64,000 nucleotides of DNA from Acidobacteriota bacterium (lineage in GTDB: Bacteria > Acidobacteriota > Terriglobia > Terriglobales > Acidobacteriaceae), in contig QIAN01000178.1 in NCBI GenBank assembly GCA_003225005.1, positions 1 through 64,000 on the forward strand. Direction: 5' to 3'. Below the pieces are notes generated by a model that saw nothing but the letters and a program-made list of their open reading frames with translations, was not told where the DNA came from and did not search any database. Shown in pieces: positions 16,517-24,817 of this stretch. The position numbers were made by a program, and so were the translations under genes. Positions within the stretch are counted from its first letter, which is position 1, and each line of letters opens with the position of its first letter.

Positions 16517-17500
16517 CTACGCGTCCGAATCATCCAACTCGACAACTGCCTTGATCAAGGTCAACTTATTCGGCAGATCCTGGAGTCGCTGCGGGACTTC
16601 GATCAGTGCCATACGATCTGTGATCCACGGAGTCGTGTCAATAAGGCCTTCCTCGAACATCTGGACGATCCGCGGGAACTGACCACAACTGTTGCGACTG
16701 GCATAAATCGTAATCTCGCGCCGATGCAACAAGGCATCATTGATCGCAACCGGATCCTTGGTGAGTCCGACGAATACCAGGCGCCCGGTTGACGCCACGT
16801 GTTGCAAGCTAGTACTCATTGACTCAGCGCTACCCGTAGCGTCAAAAACCACGTCGGCAAGCTGATCATCGGCCTGGAGGAGGGCTTCAGCACCCATCAT
16901 CTCGGCAAACTTGCGGCGCCACGAGTTTAGTTCCACGACTCGTACAGTTGATCCTGCAAGCCGTGCGAACTGGACTACGCCAAGGCCGATGGGACCGGAT
17001 CCGATGACCAGCGCGCTCTCGCCTTTCTTCAAGCCGCTTCTGCTGACAGCATGAGCACCGATCCCGAGTGTCTCAATCAGCGCCAATTGGTCGAGCGAGA
17101 GGGTTTTGGACTTATGAAGAAGGTCGAGGCGTACCGATAAAAAGCCTTGCATACCTCCGTCAACGTGAACTCCGTAAAGGCGAAGTTGCTCACAACAGTT
17201 CGTGCGTCCACGAAGGCACGCTCTGCAGGAGCCGCAATAGATGTAGGGATCGATGGCACACTTGTCGCCGATCTTAATGCCGTTTCTATTGTCCGGAATC
17301 TCGACGACCTCTCCCGCGAGTTCATGTCCTAGCACGCGAGGATAGGTATATATGGGATGGCGTCCGGCAAGCGCGTGAAAGTCGCTGCCACAGACTCCCA
17401 CGCGCCGAATTCGAATTAAGGCCTCTCCGGGCAACGCTGAAGGTCGTTCTACTTGACGTTCCACCAACTGACCCGGGGCTGCCAATAGAATCTGCCTCAT
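16517..17500 (-). CDS. Zinc-dependent medium-chain alcohol dehydrogenase (sugar or sugar-acid oxidising)
   Basis: A 327-residue cytosolic NAD(P)-dependent dehydrogenase. The catalytic zinc ligands are in GVCGSDFHAL and GHELAGEVVE; the structural zinc cysteines are in CGSCRACLRGRTNCCE; the nucleotide fold has GSGPIGLGVVQFA near residue 165. These match the threonine/sorbitol/idonate-dehydrogenase branch. ATG 17500 has AAGGA upstream. It is the first gene of the unit controlled by the promoter at 17568-17597. In fucose degradation such an enzyme could oxidise L-fuconate, 2-keto-3-deoxy-L-fuconate or lactaldehyde; the sequence does not decide. Confidence 0.82.
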   Translation of the reverse strand: MRQILLAAPGQLVERQVERPSALPGEALIRIRRVGVCGSDFHALAGRHPIYTYPRVLGHELAGEVVEIPDNRNGIKIGDKCAIDPYIYCGSCRACLRGRTNCCEQLRLYGVHVDGGMQGFLSVRLDLLHKSKTLSLDQLALIETLGIGAHAVSRSGLKKGESALVIGSGPIGLGVVQFARLAGSTVRVVELNSWRRKFAEMMGAEALLQADDQLADVVFDATGSAESMSTSLQHVASTGRLVFVGLTKDPVAINDALLHRREITIYASRNSCGQFPRIVQMFEEGLIDTTPWITDRMALIEVPQRLQDLPNKLTLIKAVVELDDSDA

Positions 17501-17539
17501 TGCGTCCTTCTACTCCTAGTCTTGAAAGCGCTCTTGATA

Positions 17540-17552
17540 TTGGTTCAGCCAA
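17540..17552 (-). promoter_or_regulatory. Operator C: TTGG-N5-CCAA palindrome, probable GntR site
   Basis: TTGGTTCAGCCAA on the plus strand, a perfect TTGG/CCAA inverted repeat, about +10 to +22 of the predicted dehydrogenase-operon transcript. Twelve of its thirteen bases equal operator A. Confidence 0.65.
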
Positions 17553-17567
17553 ATAAACTGAGACGGC

Positions 17568-17597
17568 ATTATAGGGAGGTGAAATGCTTGCCGTCAA
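17568..17597 (-). promoter_or_regulatory. Sigma70-like promoter of the dehydrogenase-symporter-reductase-lactonase operon
   Basis: On the minus strand: -35 TTGACG (17597-17592), an 18-bp spacer and a perfect -10 TATAAT (17573-17568). Predicted start near 17561, 61 bases upstream of ATG 17500. Confidence 0.7.
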
Positions 17598-17787
17598 GGA
17601 AATCCTGTATCGAGATAGGGATAAGCGCGGTGCAGCCGCAAAAGAATCGGGCAAAAACGATCTCGTCTCTAGGTTGAGATTGCAGTAGTTGCTGTACCAA
17701 TTAAGCTGCTGGCCGTAGAATAGATCCTGAGTGAGTAGCTTTCCCGTATCTATATCGGGGCTTGGGACCTATAATTTCTGCGCGATC

Positions 17788-18495
17788 ATGGTACCTTCGG
17801 TGCAAACTCGTCGCAAGCCGCCAGCCGACACTCGGGTCACTGCGAAACTCATCCGTAGCATCAAACGCCTTATCTCGACCGGGGCGATTGTACCAGGGGC
17901 AAAGTTCCCCCCCGAGCGAGAACTAGCCAAGGAGTTCGGTGTAAACCGGGCTTCTCTTCGTCAGGCTTTGAAAGTGCTCGAGATCATGGGTGTGCTGACT
18001 CAGCGAGTCGGCGATGGGACCTACCTCAGCGCAAGCGCAGAAACGATTCTGAAAGAACCGCTTGACTTCCTAATCCTATTGGACGACCTCTCGCATCACG
18101 AACTGATGGAGACACGGATGACCGTGGAACCGGAACTGGCCGCGCGGGCTGCTGAAAGGGCAACAACGGAAGATCCTGTAAGCCTTCGACGTGCGATTGC
18201 CGCTATGGAGAACTGCCGTACTAATCAGGAGCGATTGGAAGCCGACCTTGCATTTCATCAATGCATTTTTCGGGCCAGTGGAAACCGCATCTGCCACTTG
18301 TTATTTAATGTGATTCACCGCAGCGTGCTAACGAGCATGTCACAACTTTCTACGCGTGTGCCGCTTGACCGGCCACTCACATTCCACAAGCGGATCTTTG
18401 CGGCTATTCAGCAGCGTAACCCGCAGGACGCGCGCCGCCAAATGCTGGAGCATATTGCCGATACCCAGATGCTGCTCGCTTCGGCCTCGAAGTAG
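17788..18495 (+). CDS. GntR-family transcriptional regulator, FadR subfamily (FCD domain)
   Basis: A 235-residue regulator from ATG 17788; an in-frame start at 17731 would add 19 residues without a family match. The N-terminal winged helix-turn-helix has FPPERELAKEFGVNRASLRQ at residues about 40-60 and the wing VGDGTYLS. The C-terminal FCD ligand domain starts near residue 90 (LMETRMTVEPELAARAAERA) and contains the His/Asp metal-site pattern (DLAFHQCIFRASGN). Such proteins usually repress sugar-acid genes and release DNA on binding a pathway intermediate. It diverges from the zinc-dehydrogenase operon, and three palindromes of FadR-family type (9269, 9440, 17540) sit just downstream of the locus promoters. 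It is the obvious candidate regulator. Confidence 0.88.
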   Translation: MVPSVQTRRKPPADTRVTAKLIRSIKRLISTGAIVPGAKFPPERELAKEFGVNRASLRQALKVLEIMGVLTQRVGDGTYLSASAETILKEPLDFLILLDDLSHHELMETRMTVEPELAARAAERATTEDPVSLRRAIAAMENCRTNQERLEADLAFHQCIFRASGNRICHLLFNVIHRSVLTSMSQLSTRVPLDRPLTFHKRIFAAIQQRNPQDARRQMLEHIADTQMLLASASK

Positions 18496-18527
18496 CCGTA
18501 TCGCGGCGCTACCTCGAACTCCTCATG

Positions 18528-19259
18528 CTATTTCGTGGCTGCGAATTCCAGCCTAGTTGGCCTTTCCGAGTCCAATTTCAACCAGACCACAAGATCGCGG
18601 CCTTCAAGAGTAGGCACGAAGCCGTACCGAAAATCCGCCCCGCGAGCGACCAGTTTCCGGTCAATGCGGAACTTTAGGTCGGCGTCGCCCCAATTTCTGA
18701 TCACGAAGGCAGGATTTATTAACGGCGATTCAGAACTTGCCTGCAACAATATCCGCAGTTGTGGAGCGGAAGTAGCGGTTTGACGAGTAACCACAAATGC
18801 CCGCTGGGTCTGGTCGTATCCTTGGCTCTGGAATCCTACTCCACTCACCTCGATACTGGGCGCTGAGAGCCACGACTTTGCCAATGGAACCAGTTGCGCC
18901 GCTGACTTCGTTGTCAAACCGTGCAACAGGATCTTGGTCATAGTGTTATCTGTCTTCGTGTACGGATCCCAAATAATATGTGACAGCGATGAATGCGACG
19001 GCCGGTCCGGCGCCACCGCGGAAATGCCGCTCGATCTCACCTGCGCTACCGGCCAATGGTTCCACCATTCGAACATCGAGTAGGTCACCTCTCCGGTATA
19101 TGCCTTCATTGACGAATTCACTGGCGAAACGATCTGTAACGGCTTCCAATTCGACTTGAGATTTACCACTTGAATGTTAGGTCTCTCCGGCTTGTCATCG
19201 TGGCGATCTTCAATTCGCGGGGATACTGTTGTCGGGGCACAAGCATTGCTCTCCTCCAT
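18528..19259 (-). pseudogene. C-terminal remnant of a larger carbohydrate-related protein
   Basis: An open frame of 243 codons with no signal peptide. Residues from about 30 (NLKSNWKPLQIVSP, FEWWNHWPVAQV, DRPSHSSLSHIIWDPY) look like the tail of long secreted proteins found beside polysaccharide-degradation genes, ending in a beta-rich domain (LEGRDLVVWLKLDSERP). A complete member would be several hundred residues longer. The frame has a stop directly upstream of ATG 19259, and the next material is an integrase remnant, so the 5' part was probably lost at the island boundary. I cannot name a catalytic family. It converges with the GntR gene with only 32 bases between. Confidence 0.5.
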
Positions 19260-19509
19260 TCAATGTAATTGGCCCCTTAATCTCCTGTCTCACTTTTGGG
19301 GTGCACTCCACTGCCCCTTTCCCCTGCACCCCAAATCCCCGCCGACCCGGCCTCCGCTTCGCTCCGGACAATCTCGCTTGACGATTCCGAACACTTACTT
19401 CACAATCACCATGCCAGCGTCGCTTCGCTCCGACTGCTGTTCACCTTCGCTCCGGAATCGATGTTCGCCTTCACCGGAATACCCAACCAGCCTCGGGACT
19501 CGCATCTCG

Positions 19510-19890
19510 ACAAACAATCTGCTCAATCGCCACATGTTGCCGGCGTTAAATCGCTGCCGGCATTGTGGCCTCAATGATGGCAAAAAGCACTTGGAACAAA
19601 ATCACAGATACGAGGGTGATAAACGATTGCCACGGTGGCACGGGTGGCATGCGGCACGGCGTGGCCTGGGAACCAATCTCTATCGGCTTGGAGTTCCCGA
19701 TAAAGTGATTCAGGCCATTCTTCGCCACTCGAACGTCAACGTCACGCTTGGCTATTACATCAAGCCACAAACCCCGGACGTTGTTGCAGCGATGGGCAGG
19801 TTCGAAGCGGAAATAGCTGCTCACGATTTTGGGGACACCAATCGGACACTAAATCGGACATCGAGTGCAGTACCCGAATCCGTAAACTGA
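19510..19890 (+). pseudogene. Tyrosine recombinase (phage-type integrase), C-terminal catalytic fragment
   Basis: The recognisable part starts near TNNLLNRHMLPALNRC and carries the last catalytic boxes: WHAARRGLGTNLYRLG (His-x-x-Arg), ILRHSNVNVTLGYY (second His and the nucleophile Tyr). The N-terminal core-binding domain and the first catalytic Arg are missing; the open frame continues upstream to 19174 but that part (a low-complexity Pro/Ser stretch) has no integrase character. It ends 20 bases from the CCA end of a tRNA-Thr 3' half on the other strand, the usual geometry of an integrase and its attachment site. Non-functional remnant. Confidence 0.8.
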
Positions 19891-19910
19891 TCTTTTCGAA
19901 GAGGTTAGGA

Positions 19911-19955
19911 TGGAGCCGACGAGCGGACTTGAACGGCTGACCTGCCGATTACGAA
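19911..19955 (-). other. tRNA-Thr(CGT) 3' half, probable attachment-site remnant
   Basis: On the minus strand these 45 bases run from anticodon loop TTCGTAA through TCGGC, variable AGGTC, T-arm AGCCG-TTCAAGT-CCGCT, acceptor CGTCGGC and TCCA. The upstream CCATA cannot pair with TCGGC, so the tRNA 5' half is absent. One T-stem mismatch is present. tRNA 3' halves cut in the anticodon loop are classic tyrosine-integrase att cores. Confidence 0.75.
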
Positions 19956-20333
19956 TATGGCGGTTCCCCTGTCTCAACTGACCGCCGCCGACGCAGATGA
20001 ACCCACCATCGAGACCATCGGCGACTGGCACCACTGCGTGGCACAGGGCTAAACGCCGACATCTGCGGCTTGCTCTTCGTGTACAACCGCGATCGCAAGT
20101 TCCATTCACCAGACCCGATCAGCCAGGCAAATTGCTTGAGCTTTGCGGTTCGCCTGGGGAATGACAGGATGACATTCGCCATCGGCTCCGCAGAATTTTC
20201 GTTAGGGACAGTCCTGTCGTTGGGGAAAGCCAACCCACAAGCCAACCCGCAGATTGATGTGTCTCGTACGACTTCCGCGAACTTTGGCAGTCCCCGCGGT
20301 CTTGTAAGTCGTTGAAAAACCTAGTACGCTTAA
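19956..20333. other. Spacer between two tRNA halves, no gene seen
   Basis: About 380 bases between the two tRNA 3' halves. I find no convincing coding frame. A short direct repeat (AAGCCAACCC twice near 20226-20250) is the only structure noticed; it could be an integrase arm site but this is a guess. Confidence 0.4.
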
Positions 20334-20379
20334 CCTCACACGGTGGAAGTCATAGGTTCAAATCCTATAGCGCCCACCA
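20334..20379 (+). other. tRNA-Val(CAC) 3' half, probable attachment-site remnant
   Basis: From the anticodon loop CTCACAC: GGTGG, variable AAGTC, a perfect T-arm ATAGG-TTCAAAT-CCTAT, acceptor AGCGCCC and ACCA ending at 20379. The bases before the loop (TTAAC) do not pair with GGTGG, so the 5' half is missing. An integrase remnant on the opposite strand ends 86 bases downstream, mirroring the tRNA-Thr half and its integrase. Confidence 0.8.
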
Positions 20380-20464
20380 TCTATTCTCCTCACGCGTGCA
20401 ATCACTTGCGCGTGTTTGGCTTTTCTACTCCGCAGAAATTCAGCCCGATGCCAGCCCGATGGAA

Positions 20465-21164
20465 TCATTGGGTTGACTCCAACGCGGGCTTCATCTTGAG
20501 CAACTGGTCCATGTACATGCGCTGAGCGTCCAACGCCTTTCCGAAGTTCCCATGCGTGTAAACCGCCGTCATGTCGGGTTTGGCATGACGCAGCATCGTC
20601 TGACTGACAGTGATGTCCTTTGTGGTTTCGTTCGCCCATGTGCTTAGGCTATGGCGGAAGCAGTGCCAGCCAAAACGCTCACGTTCACTTACCAGTCCCA
20701 AGTCGATTGCGGCTGGTTTGACGAACTGGGCGTTCATGCTCTGCCCCCACAATGGCTGTTTGCCTTTCAGGGTCGCGCGAGGCGAGGACAAAATTGTCAT
20801 CCTTGCCGTACTCGGTCTGTTGATACAACTCAAGAATGTTTGCTTCGAGAGACTCACACATCGGGACTGGTGCTTTGCTGGCTTTGGTCTTGGTACGATT
20901 CAAAATCTCTCCACGCCGGAACACCTGCTCAATCGAGATCTTGTTCTCGCGCCATAAGACATGACCCCAGCGGAGTCCAAGACATTCGGAAATGCGCACA
21001 CCTGTGGCAGCGACCAGCAGCACGGCAATGTTTACCGGACTGGGCAGACGTGCCACCAGTGAGAAAACCTCTTCCGGAGTGAGAAGTCGGATCCTCGGAT
21101 GTCCTTGCGGGCACCGCAGATCGGAAGACGCAAAAACGAACTCTGTGCAGATTGGCCGCTGCAA
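20465..21164 (-). pseudogene. Tyrosine recombinase (integrase) with internal frameshift
   Basis: Two overlapping minus-strand frames make one recombinase. The first (from 21164) has LLTPEEVFSLVARLPSP and the first catalytic Arg in AATGVRISECLGLRWGHV, running to DDNFVLAS. The second picks up near 20790 (PRATLKGKQPLWGQSMN) and has the His-x-x-Arg box FGWHCFRHSLSTWANE, TMLRHAKPDMTAVYTHG with the nucleophile Tyr, and ends at 20465. A single indel near 20780-20795 would restore it. The N-terminal SAM-like domain is not intact. Its 3' end faces the tRNA-Val half. Confidence 0.82.
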
Positions 21165-21257
21165 TCAAATTGCAAATCCTGGACAAATTGTTTTGCTGTG
21201 CGGAAGCGGCTCTCCGCTACCACATAGTTCCGATGCGGAAACGGGTATAATCTCTGT

Positions 21258-21863
21258 ATGCCGAGAGCAGCCTTATTTACGCTGCTGGTCGCTTCCGTTC
21301 TGAACGGGTCTCTGCAAGCACAGCGAGCAACCGCGACATTTCACGGCAATGCTGCCGGACAGCCTGTTCGCTCAGGTTTTGCCGGGCAGCGCGGCTTCCC
21401 AAACAGATTCTTTCCAAGACGCGGATTCGTTCCAAGCGGTTTTCACCGCCACGACGGCTTCGGTTCCATTTTTGTCCCATATTCTGACTGGTACGACGGG
21501 CCGGTTGGGTACGAGCAGCCCGATGCTGAAGCAGTGAGGAACGGGCCTGTGCCCCCAGTAGAAATTCTACGGACACCGGAACCTCCTGTACCCGAGGCGC
21601 AGGTCATCGAAATTCCGAGCGTTGCAGATTCAACCGCCGCCAAAGTGCTACCGCCGACCATATTCATCTTGGCAAACGGAGAGCGACTGGAAACTCGGCG
21701 GTATGTGCTCACAGCAAGCGATTTGTCGGTCCGCATTGACCGTCAGCTGCGCACCGTCCCGCTTGACATGCTCGACATCAACGCGACGATTACCGCCAAT
21801 CACGAACACGGAATTGATTTGCGGATTCCCGCCGACCGGAATGAGATTTCCTTAAGCTTCTGA
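21258..21863 (+). CDS. Secreted protein of unknown function
   Basis: A 201-residue protein with a signal peptide (MPRAALFTLLVASVLNGSLQAQ). The middle is rich in Gly, Arg, Phe and Pro and probably disordered. The C-terminal 75 residues are ordered and look conserved: PTIFILANGERLETRRYVL, then LSVRIDRQLRTVPLDMLDI and DLRIPADRNEISLSF. I recall similar C termini in other acidobacterial secreted proteins, where a short beta-rich domain follows a variable linker. No catalytic motif is visible. It lies in the island zone but, unlike its neighbours, is intact. Confidence 0.65.
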   Translation: MPRAALFTLLVASVLNGSLQAQRATATFHGNAAGQPVRSGFAGQRGFPNRFFPRRGFVPSGFHRHDGFGSIFVPYSDWYDGPVGYEQPDAEAVRNGPVPPVEILRTPEPPVPEAQVIEIPSVADSTAAKVLPPTIFILANGERLETRRYVLTASDLSVRIDRQLRTVPLDMLDINATITANHEHGIDLRIPADRNEISLSF

Positions 21864-22160
21864 AAAGCCAATCAATACGCCGGATTTGCTTCGCCGAGAT
21901 AGAACTCGCAACGCCCTCCGGGCTGCGGTAAACAGCCCGGCACGCCGTCACTCCATTCGCGGCTCGATTAGTGTTTAATCTCTCTCACAAAGGCCCAGCA
22001 AATCCCGCTCCGAAGCGCTCAGAGAAGTGAATCGACAAAATATTGGGGTTTCTGGCTTCGCGACGCCCGCGCTCATTTCTCAGCGGACGCACGCGCCGAT
22101 CCGCAGTTCAATGACAAAGTTAGTGTACTTGTCCATTTCCGCTGGATTGTCGGCTCGCAC

Positions 22161-22307
22161 CTACCCGCCAGCCGGACCAACCATGGCGTAAGCCTCTAGG
22201 AACTCCTTCGCTAGCTCACTGGCGTACTTCACGTTGCCCTTCAGTAGTTCCTCGAAGCCGCGCTTGGCAGCCTTCAGCAGAGCTTCGTCCGGCGTTTCGC
22301 CTAGCAT
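22161..22307 (-). pseudogene. Short ORF tail, unknown, probable gene remnant
   Basis: Forty-eight codons on the minus strand, ending in TAG 22163-22161, with a strongly helical, well-behaved composition (MLGETPDEALLKAAKRGFEE, then LLKGNVKYASELAKEFLEAY). A second frame immediately upstream (TMNFENALAVSRK) appears to continue it, suggesting a frameshift near 22310-22320. It may be the end of a phage or plasmid gene. Family not recognised. Confidence 0.35.
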
Positions 22308-22439
22308 CCTTTTCGTGAAACCGCCAGGGCGTTCTCAAAATTCATCGTGGGGAAGTACTCCGAAGCTCTGGCTTTTGGAATCTGCCACACGTTCCACATC
22401 CCTCCTGAGCGCCTTGCTCGGTATCCTCATACTGCCCCG

Positions 22440-22860
22440 GATAGACAGGGACCGCACTGGTTAGGCCTCTTTTCAAGCGTGACCGCATCAACGGCGGCCA
22501 GCGGTTTCGCCATACGAGGCTTTTGGTACATCAAGCGACAGAAGACCCGGTACGTGAGCCACATCCGCCATGCAGTAGGCAGCAATGGAAGCGAGGTCCC
22601 GTGCCGCCCACAGTTGCGCGACACTGTTGCCGTGTCCGGCCTTGCAACCGCATCCAAGTGCCTGCCCGAGAACCTCCAGCTTTACGAATTTGCGGAAACC
22701 CCAGTTTGTCCAGAGCTGCATAGTGTCGATGACGTCTTCGCTGTGTCCTTCCTACAATCGATGTGGCGCGTAGGCTTAATGCCCAAAATCCACGAGCGCT
22801 GGCGGATGAACGGGATATCGAATTCGAGCAAGTTGTGCCCGTCCGTCGGCTGCAAAAAAG
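22440..22860 (-). pseudogene. RNase H-like 3'-5' exonuclease (PolB-exonuclease-like), frameshifted remnant
   Basis: Three minus-strand frames line up as one exonuclease. Frame one has GHNLLEFDIPFIRQRSWILG (Exo II motif with Asn and Phe-Asp). Frame two, after an indel near 22740, has SEDVIDTMQLW and FRKFVKLEVLGQALGC, then GHGNSVAQLW and AAYCMADVAHV. Frame three continues YRVFCRLMYQKPRM. The YCxxDVxxxYxV pattern is the Exo III region of predicted 3'-5' exonucleases. The N-terminal Exo I motif is missing, cut at about 22860 where a different fragment begins on the plus strand. Inactive. Confidence 0.6.
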
Positions 22861-23055
22861 CTTGCCCCAGAGCAATGGGTTTCGCAGGCAGAGGCGGCCC
22901 AAATGAGGGGGGTGAGTCGCCAAGCAATAGTACGGCTAGTTAAAAAGGGACGTTTTACCACCTTGTGCATTGCGGGAAAAATACTGCTGAAGAAGTCCGA
23001 AGTTGAGCACTTCAAACCAAAACCGCCGGGGCCTGCGCCGAAAACGCGCCGCTGA
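22858..23055 (+). pseudogene. Helix-turn-helix (excisionase-type) protein, truncated 5' end
   Basis: The open frame from 22858 reads KLAPEQWVSQAEAAQMRGVS then RQAIVRLVKKGRFTTLCIAG, KILLKKSEVEHF and a Pro-rich basic tail, ending at TGA 23053-23055. This is a small MerR/excisionase-like DNA-binding domain (helix-turn-helix then a beta wing with KKSEVEHF). No good start exists upstream; the only ATG, at 22903, would cut the first helix. The 5' end abuts the truncated exonuclease on the other strand, so a deletion or rearrangement joined the two. Confidence 0.5.
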
Positions 23056-23538
23056 GCATTTCTCTGCCTATTTCTGACGCATTGGCGCGTTCATGTAGCC
23101 CCTCAGGCTCGTCGCCGAAGTGATCGCAGGCTCACAGCCCTTTCGACCATATTTAATGGCATAAGGCATTCAACTCCGTTCAGGCGACGACCACGACATT
23201 ATTCACGTAGTGCGGCTTAAAACTTAAAACCACCGTAAGCACCTCGTCATCGAAAGAATGCCGACGACGATTAGCGTGTTGTGCGCCAAGTATTTCTTCA
23301 GTGCGAAAAATGAATTTTGTGCCCAGCGAAATCGACCCGAGCATCGTAAGTCCAGATGTCCGTGTTCGCAGGCAGGAAACACAATCGAAAGTGACAGGAT
23401 GGTCTGCGCAAATGTAGTCGGCCTTCGTTGGAGCACAAAGCTCCTGGCGTTGATGGAATGCGCGCCCACTCAGACCGGAAGATTGCTTCCAACTTTACTC
23501 GGGCGTGAGAGCCGACATTGTCATGGAGTCAATTACAC
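23056..23538. other. Non-coding or decayed stretch, nothing recognised
   Basis: About 480 bases between the helix-turn-helix remnant and the GAF gene. Short frames exist on both strands (for example 23224-23469 minus) but none has a recognisable motif, Shine-Dalgarno or plausible composition. Confidence 0.4.
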
Positions 23539-24507
23539 TCATCGACTCGGTTGTTGAAGGGAAGAGTTAAAGGCTCCAGCACACTCGTGACCGGTCAGCG
23601 GCGTTTGCCGACATTCTGCACTGAGCTGCAGGTTTGCAGCAAACTTGTCCGCCAAATCCTGCAGCGCTTGCAGGTCGCGTCTTCCAAATGCGTATGGCCG
23701 CCGGGAAAACACTGCAATCAAGCCGAGCAACTGAACTTGATCAAGGAGAGGCACGACAATGATGGCGCTAACGCCGAGTTTCCGGCACGCATCGGCATCC
23801 CGCCGGGAGTCCAACGCCGCATTACTGCACCACTGCATTGTTCCGCTAGAAGTGCATACACCTGTAAAGCCAGATCCTGTATTGATCATAGTGCCAATTT
23901 CGGAAGCAAAATCACCCTCTGCTGCCTGGCAAATCAGCTCCCCTTGCTGCTCGATTGCAATCGCAGCGCCAGTCGCACAGGTCGCTTGAAGCGCCGCTTG
24001 GACAATTTCCCGGAGAAGATGGTTGGGCACAAAATTGAGCAGCTCAGTGCTGGGGATGGCGTCGATGCGTGCGTCGGTCAGAGCGTCGGTCCTCACGTCG
24101 TCGCTTGCGGATAACTGGAATGGCTGGATGGTCAGCTCAGCGGCCAGGCCTTCTAGTATGAAGTCTTCAGTCGCTTCAGTGATCCATTGGCTTTTCGCTT
24201 CGGCTTTATCGAGCGCTGATGCGTCGAACGCTCGGTCGTGGATGGTTTCAGTCTTCTGCTGCCTGATCGTTTCCTGTGCAGCCTCTTGTGCAACCGCCAA
24301 GACGAGAAAGCTGGGATCCGGCATCAGAGCGCCAAGATGCTCGCAAGATCTATCTGCTTCCGGTTCGGGGCGAAAGTCCAGTTCCGCAGGAGTTTGTCGA
24401 CGAGTGATTTTCCGACGGTCGTTATATTCCTGAATAGTGAAGGCAGCGGATAGCACGCCCTGAAGGCATTGCTCGTCGAATATCAGTTTGGGCAAGTTCG
24501 AGGGCAT
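23539..24507 (-). CDS. GAF-domain protein
   Basis: A 322-residue soluble protein. Residues about 165-300 form a GAF domain: LREIVQAALQATCATGAAIA, ICQAAEGDFASEIG, then VSAIIVVPLLDQVQLLGLIA and FGRRDLQALQDLADKFA. GAF domains bind small molecules or cyclic nucleotides and pass signals to partners. The first 160 residues are charged, partly repetitive (DVRTDALTDARIDA) and probably disordered; no kinase, cyclase or HTH output domain follows, so it would act through another protein. It stands alone in the island zone, which makes its partner unknown. Several Cys residues in the GAF pocket might bind a cofactor. Confidence 0.72.
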   Translation of the reverse strand: MPSNLPKLIFDEQCLQGVLSAAFTIQEYNDRRKITRRQTPAELDFRPEPEADRSCEHLGALMPDPSFLVLAVAQEAAQETIRQQKTETIHDRAFDASALDKAEAKSQWITEATEDFILEGLAAELTIQPFQLSASDDVRTDALTDARIDAIPSTELLNFVPNHLLREIVQAALQATCATGAAIAIEQQGELICQAAEGDFASEIGTMINTGSGFTGVCTSSGTMQWCSNAALDSRRDADACRKLGVSAIIVVPLLDQVQLLGLIAVFSRRPYAFGRRDLQALQDLADKFAANLQLSAECRQTPLTGHECAGAFNSSLQQPSR

Positions 24508-24817
24508 GTCAATCGGCGGGAGAAAGGGTCGTCGAATCCGACGCCATTGTAGCGCAACTCTGGCCAGTTTGAAACGAAGAAAACGGACGACTTTGCGCCT
24601 TGGGGATTACTCCAGCAAACGTGTGGAGCTTTGCTCTGCCAGAGCTGGGTAGAGGTTGTTCCGATTGACAGCTACTCCTCAGAAACATAAGTTAAATAAG
24701 TGGCTTCTTGTGTGCTTTGGTCGTCTTTGCAGTCCTCCTCCCAGTTAAGCGACGCTGATACTCATTTACATCCGAGCAAGGCTTGCTTCTGGCGAGCCAA
24801 ACATCGCTCTTATTGGC
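24508..24817. other. Intergenic, nothing recognised
   Basis: About 310 bases between two minus-strand genes. No coding frame, RNA fold or repeat could be supported by reading. Confidence 0.4.

Noticed and set aside
17689-17700. TTGCTGTACCAA as a fourth GntR operator
   Set aside because: Spacer is 4 instead of 5 and one arm base differs; no good promoter could be placed next to it. Possibly an autoregulatory site, but unsupported.
19357-19454. CTTCGCTCCG repeated three times as a CRISPR-like array
   Set aside because: Spacings of 66 and 22 bases are irregular and the units are only 10 bases long; no cas genes nearby.
23224-23469. Minus-strand frame of 81 codons in the island zone
   Set aside because: Irregular composition and no motif; treated as chance.
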